Assembly (NCBI GenBank): GCA_950295325.1
Contig: OX485804.1
Span: forward strand, 42,906,001-42,954,428
From: Polytrichum commune
Taxonomy: Eukaryota > Streptophyta > Polytrichopsida > Polytrichales > Polytrichaceae
Length of the DNA: 48,428 bases
Reading direction: 5' to 3'
Shown: positions 21,311 through 32,120 of the stretch, one piece after another
Numbering within the stretch: the stretch's first letter is position 1
Layout of the letters: every line of letters begins with the position of its first letter
Translations under genes and position numbers: made by a program
The notes under the pieces: generated by a model
What the model was told of the DNA's origin: nothing
The model's input: only the letters and a program-made list of their open reading frames with translations
Database searches by the model: none

Positions 21311-23109
21311 ACAACCAACTCATGACAAAGAACTTCTTTGTCGTAGTGCATTGCTTGAAGATGTGGCGACACTATTTGGGGTCGCACAAAGCAAAGGTCT
21401 ACATGGACAATGTGTCCCAAAACAATTTTGACATTCAAGCGCAAGTAAGCGCCAAGTCATTGCGGTGGCATGATAGTTTGGCGCTTATGAAGGTGGTTTT
21501 GATCCACAAACCGGACCGTGGAAATGTGGTGCCGGGTGCACGAAGTAGACCGGATGAGTTCCAAGTAATGAGAACCATCCAAACCTTGTGGCTAATGTGT
21601 GCCGGCGAAGGAAACTTGTGATGCAAGATACGGGAGGGGTAAATTAACTACCCCAAAAGCACAAAAGCTTTTAGGTGAACTTCGCAAGAGCAAGGTGCTC
21701 AAAGAGGTTAAGTTGGTGGACGGATTGTTCAAGTGCAAGCAAAGTTGGGTGTATGTGCCACAAGGCAAGTTGAGGCTATCGGTTTTGAAAGAAGAATTTC
21801 ATAGTCCTATTGCCGGCCTTAGAGGAGAAAGAAAAAACCGCCATAGAATGGTGTCATGGAGGTACCATTGGCGGTGCATAAAGGAAGATATAGCCCACTT
21901 TGTGAAGGCTTGAATCAAAGTGCCAAGTGAACCGAGCCTCTTACCAAAAGCAAGGCGGTTTCTTGCAACCTTTGCCTATCCCGTCGGCGCCATGGCATAG
22001 TATGTGCATGGACTTGATCACAAGTTTGCCGGAGTCACATGGGTATGATGCCATCTTGTTGATGGTAGAGTGGTTTGCCAAGTGGGCACACATGGTGCCG
22101 ATTGTGGAAACCGCCACCGCGTTGGAGACCGCATAGCCTTTTCTCAAAGGATGGTTGAGGCACCACGGGTTGCCAAGAGTGATTGTGTGGGATCAAGATC
22201 CAAAGTTCACAAGTGCATTTTCAATGCATTTCTCTAAGGAGGTTGTATTGAAACTAAGGTTTAGCACGGCCGTGTATTCCCAAATGGATGGGAAAACAAA
22301 GCGTGTGAATGGAGACTTGAAGCAATACTTGAGGAACTTGGTGGGGGCGGACCAAGGAGATTGGGCGGACTATGTGGGTCGAGCGGAGTGTAATTGCAAT
22401 GTAGCCACGCACTTGGCGACACAAGGGGTGGTCTTTCGTGGTGGCTTATGGAGTGGATGCGCTCCAACCTATTAACCTAGCTCTCGAGGGGGCACATTCA
22501 ACACTAGAGTTCAACCAAGATGGTGAGGACTTGGCCAAGACTGTAAACAAGTCTTGGAGATGACCAAGTTGTTGGTGGAGAAAGCCCGAATGTGCTACGA
22601 AGTGCAAGTCAATGCCGGAAGACGCGAAGTGGAGAATGAGGTGGGCCAAAAGATGTTGTTGAATGTGAACAACTTCACTTAACCGGAAGGCCTCACTCCA
22701 AAGGTCATGTCCAAAATTGGAGCTTCATTTCCCATTGTGGAACAAGTGTTCAAGGACATGTATAAGTTGGAATTACCGCCCGAGATCAAAGTGCATCCAA
22801 CATTTCATGTCTCATTCCTAAAGCCATTTAAGGACGACACCTTGTGGCCAAATTACAAGCAAGTGATTAGGCCACCTCCCGACCTTGTGGATGTCATTTG
22901 GAACATGAGGTAGGAGGGCATCCTCAAGTGTAGGAAGCCCAAGTGAAAAAGAAAAAAAATGAACAAAGGAGTACTTGGTGAAATGGTGAGGATACCATGA
23001 GAAAGAAGCCGTTTGGTAGCGGCAAGAGACATGATGAACGGCAAGGAATTGGTAAAGCACTTTGAAGAAATTAAGGCTAGACATTCCAATAAAAAGAAGC
23101 GTAGGCATT

Positions 23110-23925
23110 GATGAGGACATCAATCTCCTTTAGTGGGGGAGAGACGCTAGTAGCACACTTAGCTTCGAGGCTAATTGCTCCACAACATTAACTTGTTCTT
23201 TGGCTTGAGGGAATAAAGTCCAAACTTTAGTGGTGCAAAGAGAAAAGTATGAGATGAGGTCCTAGTCTTGTACTTGTACTTGGTTAATGGAAGAGGGGGA
23301 ATAGATATGCCAAACTAAGTTGGGTAAGCCGAGTAATTGGGGGCCATGGCTTGGAGGGGCCTTGGATAAAACCAAGAAACTTCTTAGTTGTGGGCTTGTC
23401 CGGGCGGGGACAAGGTGATGGCGCGTGCTCATAAAAGTGCTACCCGCGAGCGAACGAAAGTTGGCGCATGGGAGTCATGAACCCATGTCTCGAAAGAGCA
23501 AAGTGGGAACCGAGTCGGGCGGGACTTGGCATCACCCCCGTGCGATCGAGGCGTGGCTTAACAATGGAAAGCCATCTCGGAGTTGCAACCGAGACAACTT
23601 AGTGGAAGCGTTGAGGTCTCGCCTAGATGTGTCACGTTAGGCTAGTGGAGCCTAACGGGGGAGGCCCCAAAGGAGGGGCAACCCAAGTGAGTCCCAAAGT
23701 AGGTGGGTCTAGTATAGGTTAGGTCCTTGGATGAGAGATCCAAGGTCGCTAACGGACCACCTAGGAACGACACCTTTGGGACTATGCCAAATTTGAAGAT
23801 GCATTGTGGGGGTCGCGCCCTAAGGTAAACACAATGCCGCACCATAGAGGATGGCAACTTGAGAATTGGTGTGCCGACTACGAGTATAGTCGATGAGGGC
23901 ATCGACTCCGTTTGGTGGGGGTGAG
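23110..23925 (+). other. 3' non-coding part and polypurine tract of inner element
   Basis: Non-coding stretch after the chromodomain relic. GGTGGGGGTGAG at 23914-23925 directly precedes the 3' LTR. Confidence 0.75.
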
Positions 23926-24898
23926 TGTCGCGCACCTCTCCATGAGGAGTGGCCGAAACACCATGGGCACAAGGGGGACCCCGGAGTGACACCCGGGACT
24001 TGTGGCGCCGTTGGTGAGAGGGCCCAAGTGATCCTAGTGTGGGTGAGGGCCCCGGGCGTTGGGAACGCCTCCCACCCACAAAGACTAGGAGGCATGAGGG
24101 TGAGGCCATGAGCTATGCGTAGCTCATGGCGTGGTGATTCTAGAATGCTCAAGATCACCTCAATCGGAGGTGTGAGCTAGGAGTTATGGCCATTTGAGTG
24201 GGGCGCTGTCCCGGGACAGCGCCCTGGTACAGCAGTGCCTGGGAGTGATTCCCGGGACTGCAAAGGTTCAAACAGGCATAACTTCCTCACCACTTGCCCG
24301 AATGGGGCAAGTGAGGAGTGCATCGGCATCTACGTGAAGCGTAGATGAAGATGGAGTGGTCAAGTGTTATGATCAGACATCATACAAGGAAGTTATGATG
24401 GTCTGAAGTTGCTGGGGGCTTCTAGGCCCAGCGGCTAAGGGAAAGTGTCCACTTGGCCCCAACTCTTGGTAGAGAGACAAGAGGTTGGTTGACGGTGGGG
24501 TAGGGGCCCCGCGTAGAGTCCTAGAGGCTTATATGGGTGAGGTGGTGTGGCCTCACCCACCCGAGGCCGAACGGCACGGCCTCCATGGGCATTGGCCCAT
24601 TGTGAGGCCATAGTTGCCTAGTATGGTTCGGGTTGTTGTAGTGTTGCTCCGGCAATGCGATGATCAACATAGGATTGGACTTCCATGGATGGAAGTCCAC
24701 ATTGGGGAAATGGGTTACCGATTAAGGGGTGAGTCCCGAAAGCAAAGTAGGAGGGTTGGTTCCATCCTATGAACTATTGGTCCGGGGTAAGAGGAGCTAT
24801 CCATTAGCATGGCGGAATGCGAAGGGTTAGCGACTCGTAACCTTTGCTAGAATTGAAAATTGGCAAGATTATTAAGGGACCTAGCAAGGGTTGCGACA
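23926..24898 (+). repeat. Inner element, 3' LTR
   Basis: Duplicate of 17880-18852, followed by the CAAGC duplication. The 24-bp palindrome recurs at 24201-24224. Confidence 0.94.
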
Positions 24899-24903
24899 CA
24901 AGC
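24899..24903. repeat. Target-site duplication CAAGC (right) of inner element
   Basis: Matches 17875-17879, fixing the inner element at 17880-24898. Confidence 0.95.
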
Positions 24904-27900
24904 GGTTTCTTTCTCATGGTATCCTCACCATTTCACCAAGTACTCCTTTGTACATTTTCTTTCATTTTCACTTGGGCTTCCTACACTTGAGGATGCCCTC
25001 CTACCTCATGTTCCAAATGACCTCCACAAGATCGGGACGTGGCATAACCACTTGCTTGTGTTCGGGCCACAAGGTGTCGTCCTAAAATGACTTTCGTAAT
25101 GAGACATGAAATGTCGGATGCACTTTGATCTCCGGCGGTAATTCCAACTTATACATGTCCTTGAACACTTGTTCCACAATGGAAAACGAAGCTCCAATTT
25201 TGGACATGAACTTTTGCAGTAAGGCCTTTGGGCAAGGTGAAGTTGTCCACATTCAACAACACCTTATTGGCCCACCTCATACTCCACTTCGCGTCTTCCG
25301 GCATTGATTTCCACTCCGTAGCACCTTCGGGTTTTTTCCACCAACAACTTGGTCATCTCCAAGACTTGTTTACCATCCTTGGCCAAGTCCTCACCATCTT
25401 GGTTGAACTCTAGTGTTGAATGTGCCCCCTCGAGAGCTAGGTTAATAGGTTGGAGCGCATCCACTCCATAAGCCACCACCAAAGACCACCCCTTGGTAGC
25501 CAAGTGCGTGGCTACATTGCAATTACACTCCGCTCGACCCACATAGTCCGCCCAATCTCCTTGGTCCGCCCCCACCAAGTTCCTCAAGTATTGCTTCAAG
25601 ACTCCATTCACATGCTCCGCTTTCCCATTCATTTGGGAATGCAAGGCCGTGCTAAACCTTAGTTTCATTCCGACCTCCTTAGAGAAATGCATTGAAAATG
25701 CACTTGTGAACTTTGGATCTTGATCCCACACAATCACTCTTGGCAACCCGTGGTGCCTCAACCATCCTTTGAGAAAAGGCTATGCGGTCTCCAACGCGGT
25801 GGCGGTTCCCACAATCGGCACCATGTGTGCCAACTTGGCAAACCGCTCTACCATCAACAAGATGGCATCATACCCATGTGACTCCGGCAAACTTGTGATC
25901 AAGTCCATGCACATACTATGCCATGGCGCCGACGGGATAAGCAACGGTTGCAAGAAACCGCCTTGCTTTTGGTAAGAGGCTCGGTTCACTTGGCACTTTA
26001 TTCACGCCTTCACAAAGTGGGCTATATCCTCCTTTATGCACCGCCAACGGTACCTCTTTGACACCATTCTATGGCGGCTTTTTGTTTCTCCTCTATGGCC
26101 GGCAATAGGACTATCATATTCTTCCTTCAAAACCGATAGCCTCAACTTGCCTTGTGGCACATACACCCAACTTTGCTTGCACTTGAACAATCCGTCCACC
26201 AACTTAACCTCTTTGAGCACCTTGCTCTTGCGAAGCTCACCTAAAAGCTTTTGTGCTTTGGGGTAGTTAATTTACCCCTCCCGTATCTTGCATCACAAGT
26301 TTCCTTTGCCGGCACACATTAGCCACAAGGTTTAGATGGTTCTCATTGCTTGGAACTCTTCCGGTCTATTTCGCGCATCCGGCACCACATTTCCACGGTC
26401 CGGTTTGTGGATCAAAACCACCTTCATAAGCGCCAAACTATCATGCCACCGCAATGACTTGGCGCTCACTTGCGCTTGTATGTCAAAATTCTCTTAGGAC
26501 ACATTGTCCATGTAGACCTTTGCTTTGTGCGACCTCAAATAGTGTCGCCACATTTTCAAGCGATGCACTACGACAAAGAAGTTCTTTGTCATGAGTTGGT
26601 TGTCTTCTTTGACAACCATCGAGCTTCATGCTCCCATATACAATGGCCATCCAATTACACATAATCCACCATTGGCAAAGTCGCTCACCCCCGTATGCAC
26701 CTCAAAATGTTTGTCAAGCTCTGCGAACTTGAGCACGGGCGTCTAAGAACACTTGCTCTCAAGCTCCCCAAAGACTTGGTGGCAAGGCTCATCCCACTCT
26801 TGGGATAGCCATTTCTTCCACAAGTCGGATAATGTCGGATAACCATCAAGCTTAACGCTCTCATATGCAATGGCCATCCATCTTACGTTAACCATCCGCC
26901 AATGGCAAAGTCACTCGCCCCCCGTATGCACCTCAAAAGGTTTGTCAAGCTCCGCGAACTTGAACACGGGTGGCAAATACAACTTTGTATTAAGCTCCCC
27001 AAAGACTTTGGGACAAGGCTCATCCCACTCTTGGGATAGCCACTTCTTGCATAAGTTGGACTAGGTTGGACAACCATCGAGCTTCATGCTCTTATAATAT
27101 GCAATGGTCATCTATTTTGCCTCAACATCCGCCAATGCTAAAGTCACTCGCCCCCGTATGCACCTCAAAAGGTTTGTCAAAGTCCGCGAACTTAAGCACG
27201 GGCGGCGGAGAGAACTTGTTTTTGAGCTCCCCAAAGGCTTGGTGACAAGGCTCATCCCACTCTTGGGATAGCCATTTCCTCAATAAGTTGAATAAGGTCC
27301 TAGCAACCTTAGAAAACTCTCGAATGAAGTAGTGGTACTAATTGGCTAGGCCAACAAATGACCTAAGCCTTTTTTGAATCAAGGGCCAATTCTCCTTTTG
27401 GATTGCCTTGACATTCTTCATGTTCGTCCACCAACTTCCTTTGTCACCACACACCTCAAGAACTCAATCTCTCGTTGAGCAAAGTTATTTTTCACTCCTT
27501 GGCGGTAATGTTTTTTGGGCAACACATTGGTGAATACATCCTTGTATCTCACCAACATCACACCAATGTTGTTTGGGGGAGGCCCATCTTTCCTAGCCTC
27601 CCCATACGTTCCTTGGAGTTGCTCCAATTGAACCACGACCATTATGTTTTCTTTTTTTCATTCGGTCCATTAAGACCAAATTCAACTTAGGTCCTCCTAC
27701 CATAGGAGTCCTTGTTAATTTGAACTTCAATTTTTTTGCCATTATGACACATCATAATGCACCGCAAGCACACCGACTTGCACCTCACATCTATCATGTG
27801 AGTTTCAAAGAAGGCGGCCTTCACAATGACATGCATTTCATCTATTTCACTTGGTGTGAAATTTTGACAAAAATCCAATGTCCCACATTGAAAGGTTACA

Positions 27901-28727
27901 TGCATCGCGGCCTCCTTTGTCTCATGCGGTTCGCCCTTTCCAAACCGCACCTTGGTGGGCTTGCCCGCTCTACCAATCGGCAAGCCCCAACTCCCTTATG
28001 AGTTTTGGGCTCAAGAAGGAGTGGTAGCCTCTTTGTCAATACATGAGACATTTGTCCCATTCATTTGAGCCTCAAGGTACAAAAGACTTGGCCTCGGCTT
28101 AAGGCTACTAGCCTTGGCCACAATGTCATCGTCTTACATTCGGTCCGCGGCATAAGTATTATTTGGCGTGGTACCTATCTCCCCTCAACGTCCATTGTTG
28201 TAAGGCACCGCCAAATTTCTTATTGGGGTCATCGGCTTTAATGCTCGTTGCAATTTTGATGATCCCCGCCACAACCTCAATAAACTTTGGGAAATTAGAA
28301 CTTGGTATTCACCACCCGCTTTTGAAACCCCATCTAAAACGATGTGTTTCTTGGCCAACTAGTCAATCTTAGTTGTACCATTCGTTATGGTGGTTAAATC
28401 GCAAACATAGGCCTAAAAGCCTTGAGTGCCGTATTTGCACCCATTCCAACTTCACCACATTCTAAGCAATTTGGATTGGAATTTCAATCCAACATTACCA
28501 CCGTCCAAGCTTTCGGATGCCTTCGGTATTCTAGCCCCCGAATACTTTTCGAGGTTTGCGGGAGCCCTTTCAAAGCACTCCTCCATTTTCCTCACCGAAT
28601 CCACCCTCATGCCCACCATTGTCATTAGAATCAATGGTATGGTCAAAATCCACTTGCACATAATCCTTGTTCCAATTTGAGCCTCACAACCTTTTGGAAA
28701 CCCCGGGCTCACCATCATAACCCGCAT
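24904..28727 (-). pseudogene. Outer element, decayed gag-pol without RT core
   Basis: Reading down the minus strand: a Gag-like region (28727-28000); a protease-like region (about 27900-27700); and RYKDVFTNVLPKK (about 27560) joined within 30 residues to EIEFLRCVVTKE, so the reverse transcriptase core is missing at the same place as in the inner copy. Three ~231-bp RNase H-region repeats follow. Integrase is better preserved (25761-25264, with WDQDPKF and AEHVNG retaining the Glu). The chromodomain start is cut at 24904 by the nested insertion and resumes at 17874. Frameshifts and stops are frequent. Confidence 0.87.
26600..27271 (-). repeat. Three tandem ~231-bp RNase H-region copies in outer element
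   Basis: Unit starts on the minus strand lie at 27271, 27039 and 26808, homologous to the four units of the inner element. Confidence 0.87.
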
Positions 28728-28777
28728 TTTTAATACCCATGTCTACCTCAAAGTGCTAGCTCAAAAATTGGAACCCT

Positions 28778-28789
28778 GCTCTGATACCA
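28778..28789 (-). other. Primer-binding site of outer element, initiator tRNA-Met
   Basis: TGGTATCAGAGC on the minus strand, two bases inside the right-hand LTR, which fixes the element's orientation. Confidence 0.93.
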
Positions 28790-28791
28790 CG

Positions 28792-29765
28792 TGTCGCAAC
28801 CCTTGCTAGCCCCCCTTGACAATCTTGCCAATTTTCAATTCTAGCAAAGGTTACGAGCGCTAACCATTCGCATTCCGCCATGCTAATGATTAGCTCCTCC
28901 TACCCCGGACCTTATAGTTCATAGGAGGGAACCAACCCTCCTACTTTACTTTCGGGACTCACCCCTTAATCGGTAACCCATTCCTAGATGTGGACTTCCA
29001 TCCATGGAAGTCCAATCTTATGTTGATCATCGCGTTGCCGGAGCAACACTACAACAACCCGAACCATACTAGGCAACTATAGCCTCACAATGGGCCATTG
29101 CCCATGGAGGCCTTGCCGTTCGGCCTCGGGTGGGTGAGGCCACACCACCTCACCCATATAAGCCTCTAGGACTCTACGCGGAGCCCCTACCCCACCGCCA
29201 ACCAACCTCTTGTCTCTCTACCAAGAGTTGGGGCCAAGTGGACATTTTCCCTTACCTGCTGGGCCCAGAACCCCCCAAGCAGCTCCAGACCATCATAACT
29301 TCCTTGTATGATGTCTGATCATAACAACCAACCACTCCATCCTCATCTACGCTTCACGTAGATGCCGATGGACTCCTCACTTGCCCCATTCGGCCAAGTC
29401 TTGAGGAAGTTATGCCTGTTTGAACCTTGGCAGTCCCGGGAATCACTCCCAGGTACTGCTGCACCAGGGCGCTGTCCCGGGACAGCACCCCACTCAAATG
29501 GCCATAACTCCTAGCTCACACCTCCGATTGAGGTGATCTTGAGCTTTCTAGAATCACCACGCCATGAGCTACGCATAGCTCATGGCCTCACCCTCATGCC
29601 TCCTAGTCTTTGTGGGTGGGAGGCGTTCCCAACGCCCGGGGCCCTCACCCACACTAGGATCACTTGGGCCCTCTCACCAACGGCGCCACAAGTCCCGGGT
29701 GTCACTCCGGGGTCCCCCTTGTGCCCATGGTGTTTCGGCCACTCCTCATGGAGAGGTGCGCGACA
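28792..29765 (-). repeat. Outer element, 5' LTR
   Basis: Same as 15990-16963. Transcription from it would run leftwards into the element, in the same direction as the broken host gene. Confidence 0.93.
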
Positions 29766-29770
29766 GCTTC
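29766..29770. repeat. Target-site duplication GCTTC (right)
   Basis: Matches 15985-15989. Five bases is the usual duplication length for Gypsy elements. Confidence 0.95.
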
Positions 29771-30337
29771 GAATATACGGTTCTATAAATGCCTTGAAGT
29801 CTGGAACCTCCTCAATCATATGTGGGATGACGGGAATGTTCTCCAAATCCATGTACGACTTCATCAACAATGGGATTGTTGGAAAATCCTCCTCGCGCAA
29901 CTTCATGCTCCACCGCCCAAAGGACGCATCAATATCATCGTGCGTGTGGCCTACCAATAGAAAGGACACAAAAACCTCCTTGAAAATGCCTTTCGCAACC
30001 AACAACGACCAATATGCAAAAACATATCTACTTTTATTGTCCTTCGCACAATTGTCCAATTGGACACGCAGAGTTGGGGGCAAATTCTTCGCAATCACAT
30101 CTTCACTTGGTGGCTCCGGCAATGAGTGCACGCATACATCTCTTCCATCCAAGACCGCTTCATATAGAGGTGTTGATCCCGAGTTTTCAAATAGCAATCT
30201 TGATGAATAGGACGGCGGTTTCTCCAAATCACGTAAAAGCTTTGCAAATGACCCTATCGTGTGGTTTGAATCCCCCGGATACAAATCAAGAGCATAATGA
30301 GCATACTTGACATCTCCATGCCCATGTGCAATCATTC
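29766..30337 (-). pseudogene. DUF7869-like gene, exon 2 upstream part, cut by insertion
   Basis: It starts after the TTTGCAG acceptor and continues the exon 1 frame (phase 1). It carries the most diagnostic motifs: VQLDNCAKDNKSRYVFAYW near 30050 and LLVGHTHDDIDASFGRWS near 29945. At 29766-29770 the frame meets the GAAGC target duplication and runs into retrotransposon LTR. Read past the insert and one duplication copy, it continues in frame at 15984. Exon 1 from ATG 31919 plus both exon 2 pieces total 2931 bases, exactly 977 codons including the stop, so the gene was intact when hit. Confidence 0.8.
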
Positions 30338-30475
30338 CTGCAAAGGCAACCCAATGGTTTAATATTCAACTATAACACCAAAAAATTCACATGGTGTACA
30401 TGTATGGCCCCAAGTACAAACCTAAACGCACAAATTTGTGTTTAGGTAATGCAATGCAATTGTTATCAAAATCAC

Positions 30476-31940
30476 CTGTAACCGAAACAGGAAGCTTAAA
30501 AAGGCCGTCCGTGGCTTTTATTCGATTTACAAAACATGGTGAGGCTGTTTTGGCATGGTCCATTTTGTCATGGATGATTGTAAGGACTTCCAAAGGCCTG
30601 GAGATGGACAAAGCTCTATTTGTGTAGTAATCATTACGGTGTGCCTCTTGCATGTTCACATGCTTGAAATAGTTCATTTGATGTGCGGCATAGGACTCTG
30701 TCCCCATCGTGTGTGCATCTCGAAGGCGTTTCAACTTCTCGCATTTGGAACAACGGGCAAATTTGTCACCTCGTCTTTTTGTGATGTATTCGCTAAAGTG
30801 AGATTTTTTTATAGCACTCAGTTTCGACAACGAAATAAGGTCCAACCCGGCCTTCTCGCCAACTGCGTTTACGTCCAACAATATGTCTTTCCATTTCGTG
30901 CCTGTAGGAAGAACCTTCTCCACAACCTTTTCACCGGTTGCGAGTGTCCGTGTTTTGTGCGGCATTGCATCGGCAAGGGGGACAATGATGGTTGCCAGAG
31001 TGGCTGTTGCTTGTCTCGTTGCTTCTCTTGGTTTCTTTAAGCCCGTGTTCCCATGGTGACGGGCACGGCGGCCTTCATTGGCATACGCGGCTTGTCTATA
31101 AAATTCCGCTTTCGACACACCGTGAATGGTGTACCATGCCGTACAACACACGTCTATGCTCTCAAGGGTGATGACCTTGCGACCCGCTCCGTTCACATGT
31201 ATCGCCCTATGGACATCAAGTTTTTTGGTGGATCTTAGACGAAAATCTCCAAGCCACATTTCTTCACGGATGGCCTTCAATTTATCTCTTGGGAACAATT
31301 GGCAACAACGATGTACACAACAATCCTTCGTAGCAACTTCTCTAATAGACTCCTCACAGAGCAACCTTTGACGTTTACACTTATTTGCAGACGGAGTAGG
31401 ACGTGTCAATGTTTCGTACTTCCGAAGGCCTTTGCGTGGCCGAATGTTTGCTTGGAGCTCCTGTTGGATTTGGACGTGTCGTCGCTCATGGTCGCGCAAG
31501 CTAACCCCCTCAATTGTCACATTCCTCAACGGCCACCTTCGCAACGAGAACCTATGAGTTGGATTGACTTCCGAATGTACAAGTGATTCTAATATAACAA
31601 CTCCAACGTCCTCGGTGCCAAGGGAGTGTTCATCAATGCAATCTTGTGGATGTGTGTTACGACAAATACCCTCCGCCACAGCAACTCCACTGTCATTAAC
31701 AAGTACCACATCCAAATTCACCCATGAAGCTCGTGAAAGCCCCGCACATTCCACAATGGGGCAAAAAGGGTCAGATGGCGAAGGACTCCCCAAATGACCT
31801 TCATCTGCACTGTCATCAAAACTATCCTCCCCGACAATGTCTAGCTCATCCCTAGACAGAGATTGGGTGCTGCCCATGTCTTCAGAGAAGGAATCCCCTC
31901 TTCCACCAACTCCCTCCATTGCGCCTACACAAATGCACAT
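30476..31940 (-). CDS. DUF7869-like gene, exon 1
   Basis: The frame is open from 31940. The likely start is ATG at 31919-31917, because TTTGTGTAG just upstream could be a splice acceptor. The donor is ACAG/GTGATT, giving an intron at 30475-30338 (138 bp) that ends TTTGCAG. The acidic N-terminus is followed by a Cys-rich stretch (CCVHRCCQLF) and a basic region. A CSKC motif comes next, and then the block HRNDYYTNRALSISRPLEV with DKMDHAKT, typical of plant and oomycete DUF7869-type proteins as I recall them. Function is unknown. The D in DKMD and later DNC/HTHDD motifs could be acidic residues of an RNase H-like (DDE-type) fold, which is speculative. Confidence 0.75.
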
Positions 31941-32120
31941 GAAACCTCAACAAACATGGACACAACGTAAGGGTCCAAAAAAATCAAATATTGGAAAATG
32001 CAAAACATCACGATAAATGGGGACACTGAGGATCAAGACATTTGCAACACAAATGCAATGTGAGCTCCCAATACTATGCGCCAGTCCACAAAATGTTCCA
32101 CAAAATATTTTGGGTGGGAG

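Larger units (their letters stand above)
18893..23110 (+). pseudogene. Inner element, decayed gag-pol without RT core, with chromodomain
   Basis: Pieces of one polyprotein remain in shifting frames: a Gag-like N-terminal region (18893-19550); a protease-like region (about 19740-19960); and the very start of reverse transcriptase (RYKDVFTNVLSK, about 20115). It then jumps directly to the post-catalytic part (VTKEVGG, then SFVGLANYYHYFIRG at about 20315). The YxDD-bearing core is absent. The RNase H region is amplified as ~230-bp repeats. Integrase remnants include HFVKA, DLITSLP, WDQDPKF and TKRVN, where the catalytic Glu is replaced by Lys. A chromodomain relic (KEYLVKW, about 22960-23070) ends it. 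Many stops and shifts are present. It cannot encode its own replication enzymes. Confidence 0.88.
17880..24898 (+). mobile_element. Inner chromovirus-type LTR retrotransposon, opposite orientation
   Basis: This 7,019-bp element has 973-bp LTRs (17880-18852 and 23926-24898, offset 6046, apparently identical), an initiator-Met primer site and a 5-bp target duplication. It is the same family as the element it interrupts but a distinct subgroup: the LTRs differ by small changes (for example GATTATTAAGGGACC against GATTGTCAAGGGGGG) and it has four RNase H-region repeats instead of three. It is younger than the outer element by position. Confidence 0.95.
15990..29765 (-). mobile_element. Outer chromovirus-type LTR retrotransposon, itself carrying a nested copy
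   Basis: TGTCGC...GCGACA ends, a perfect 5-bp target duplication, a pair of 974-bp LTRs at a constant offset of 12802, and an initiator-Met primer site next to the right LTR show a complete element reading on the minus strand. It spans 13,776 bp, of which 7,019 bp plus a 5-bp duplication belong to a second element. The coding region is decayed and lacks the reverse transcriptase core, yet the LTRs look identical, so the insertion is recent. Confidence 0.95.

Noticed and set aside
29533-30210. 225-codon + strand frame spanning the LTR end and host exon
   Set aside because: It is antisense to the DUF7869-like exon and crosses the insertion junction, so it is a chance frame.
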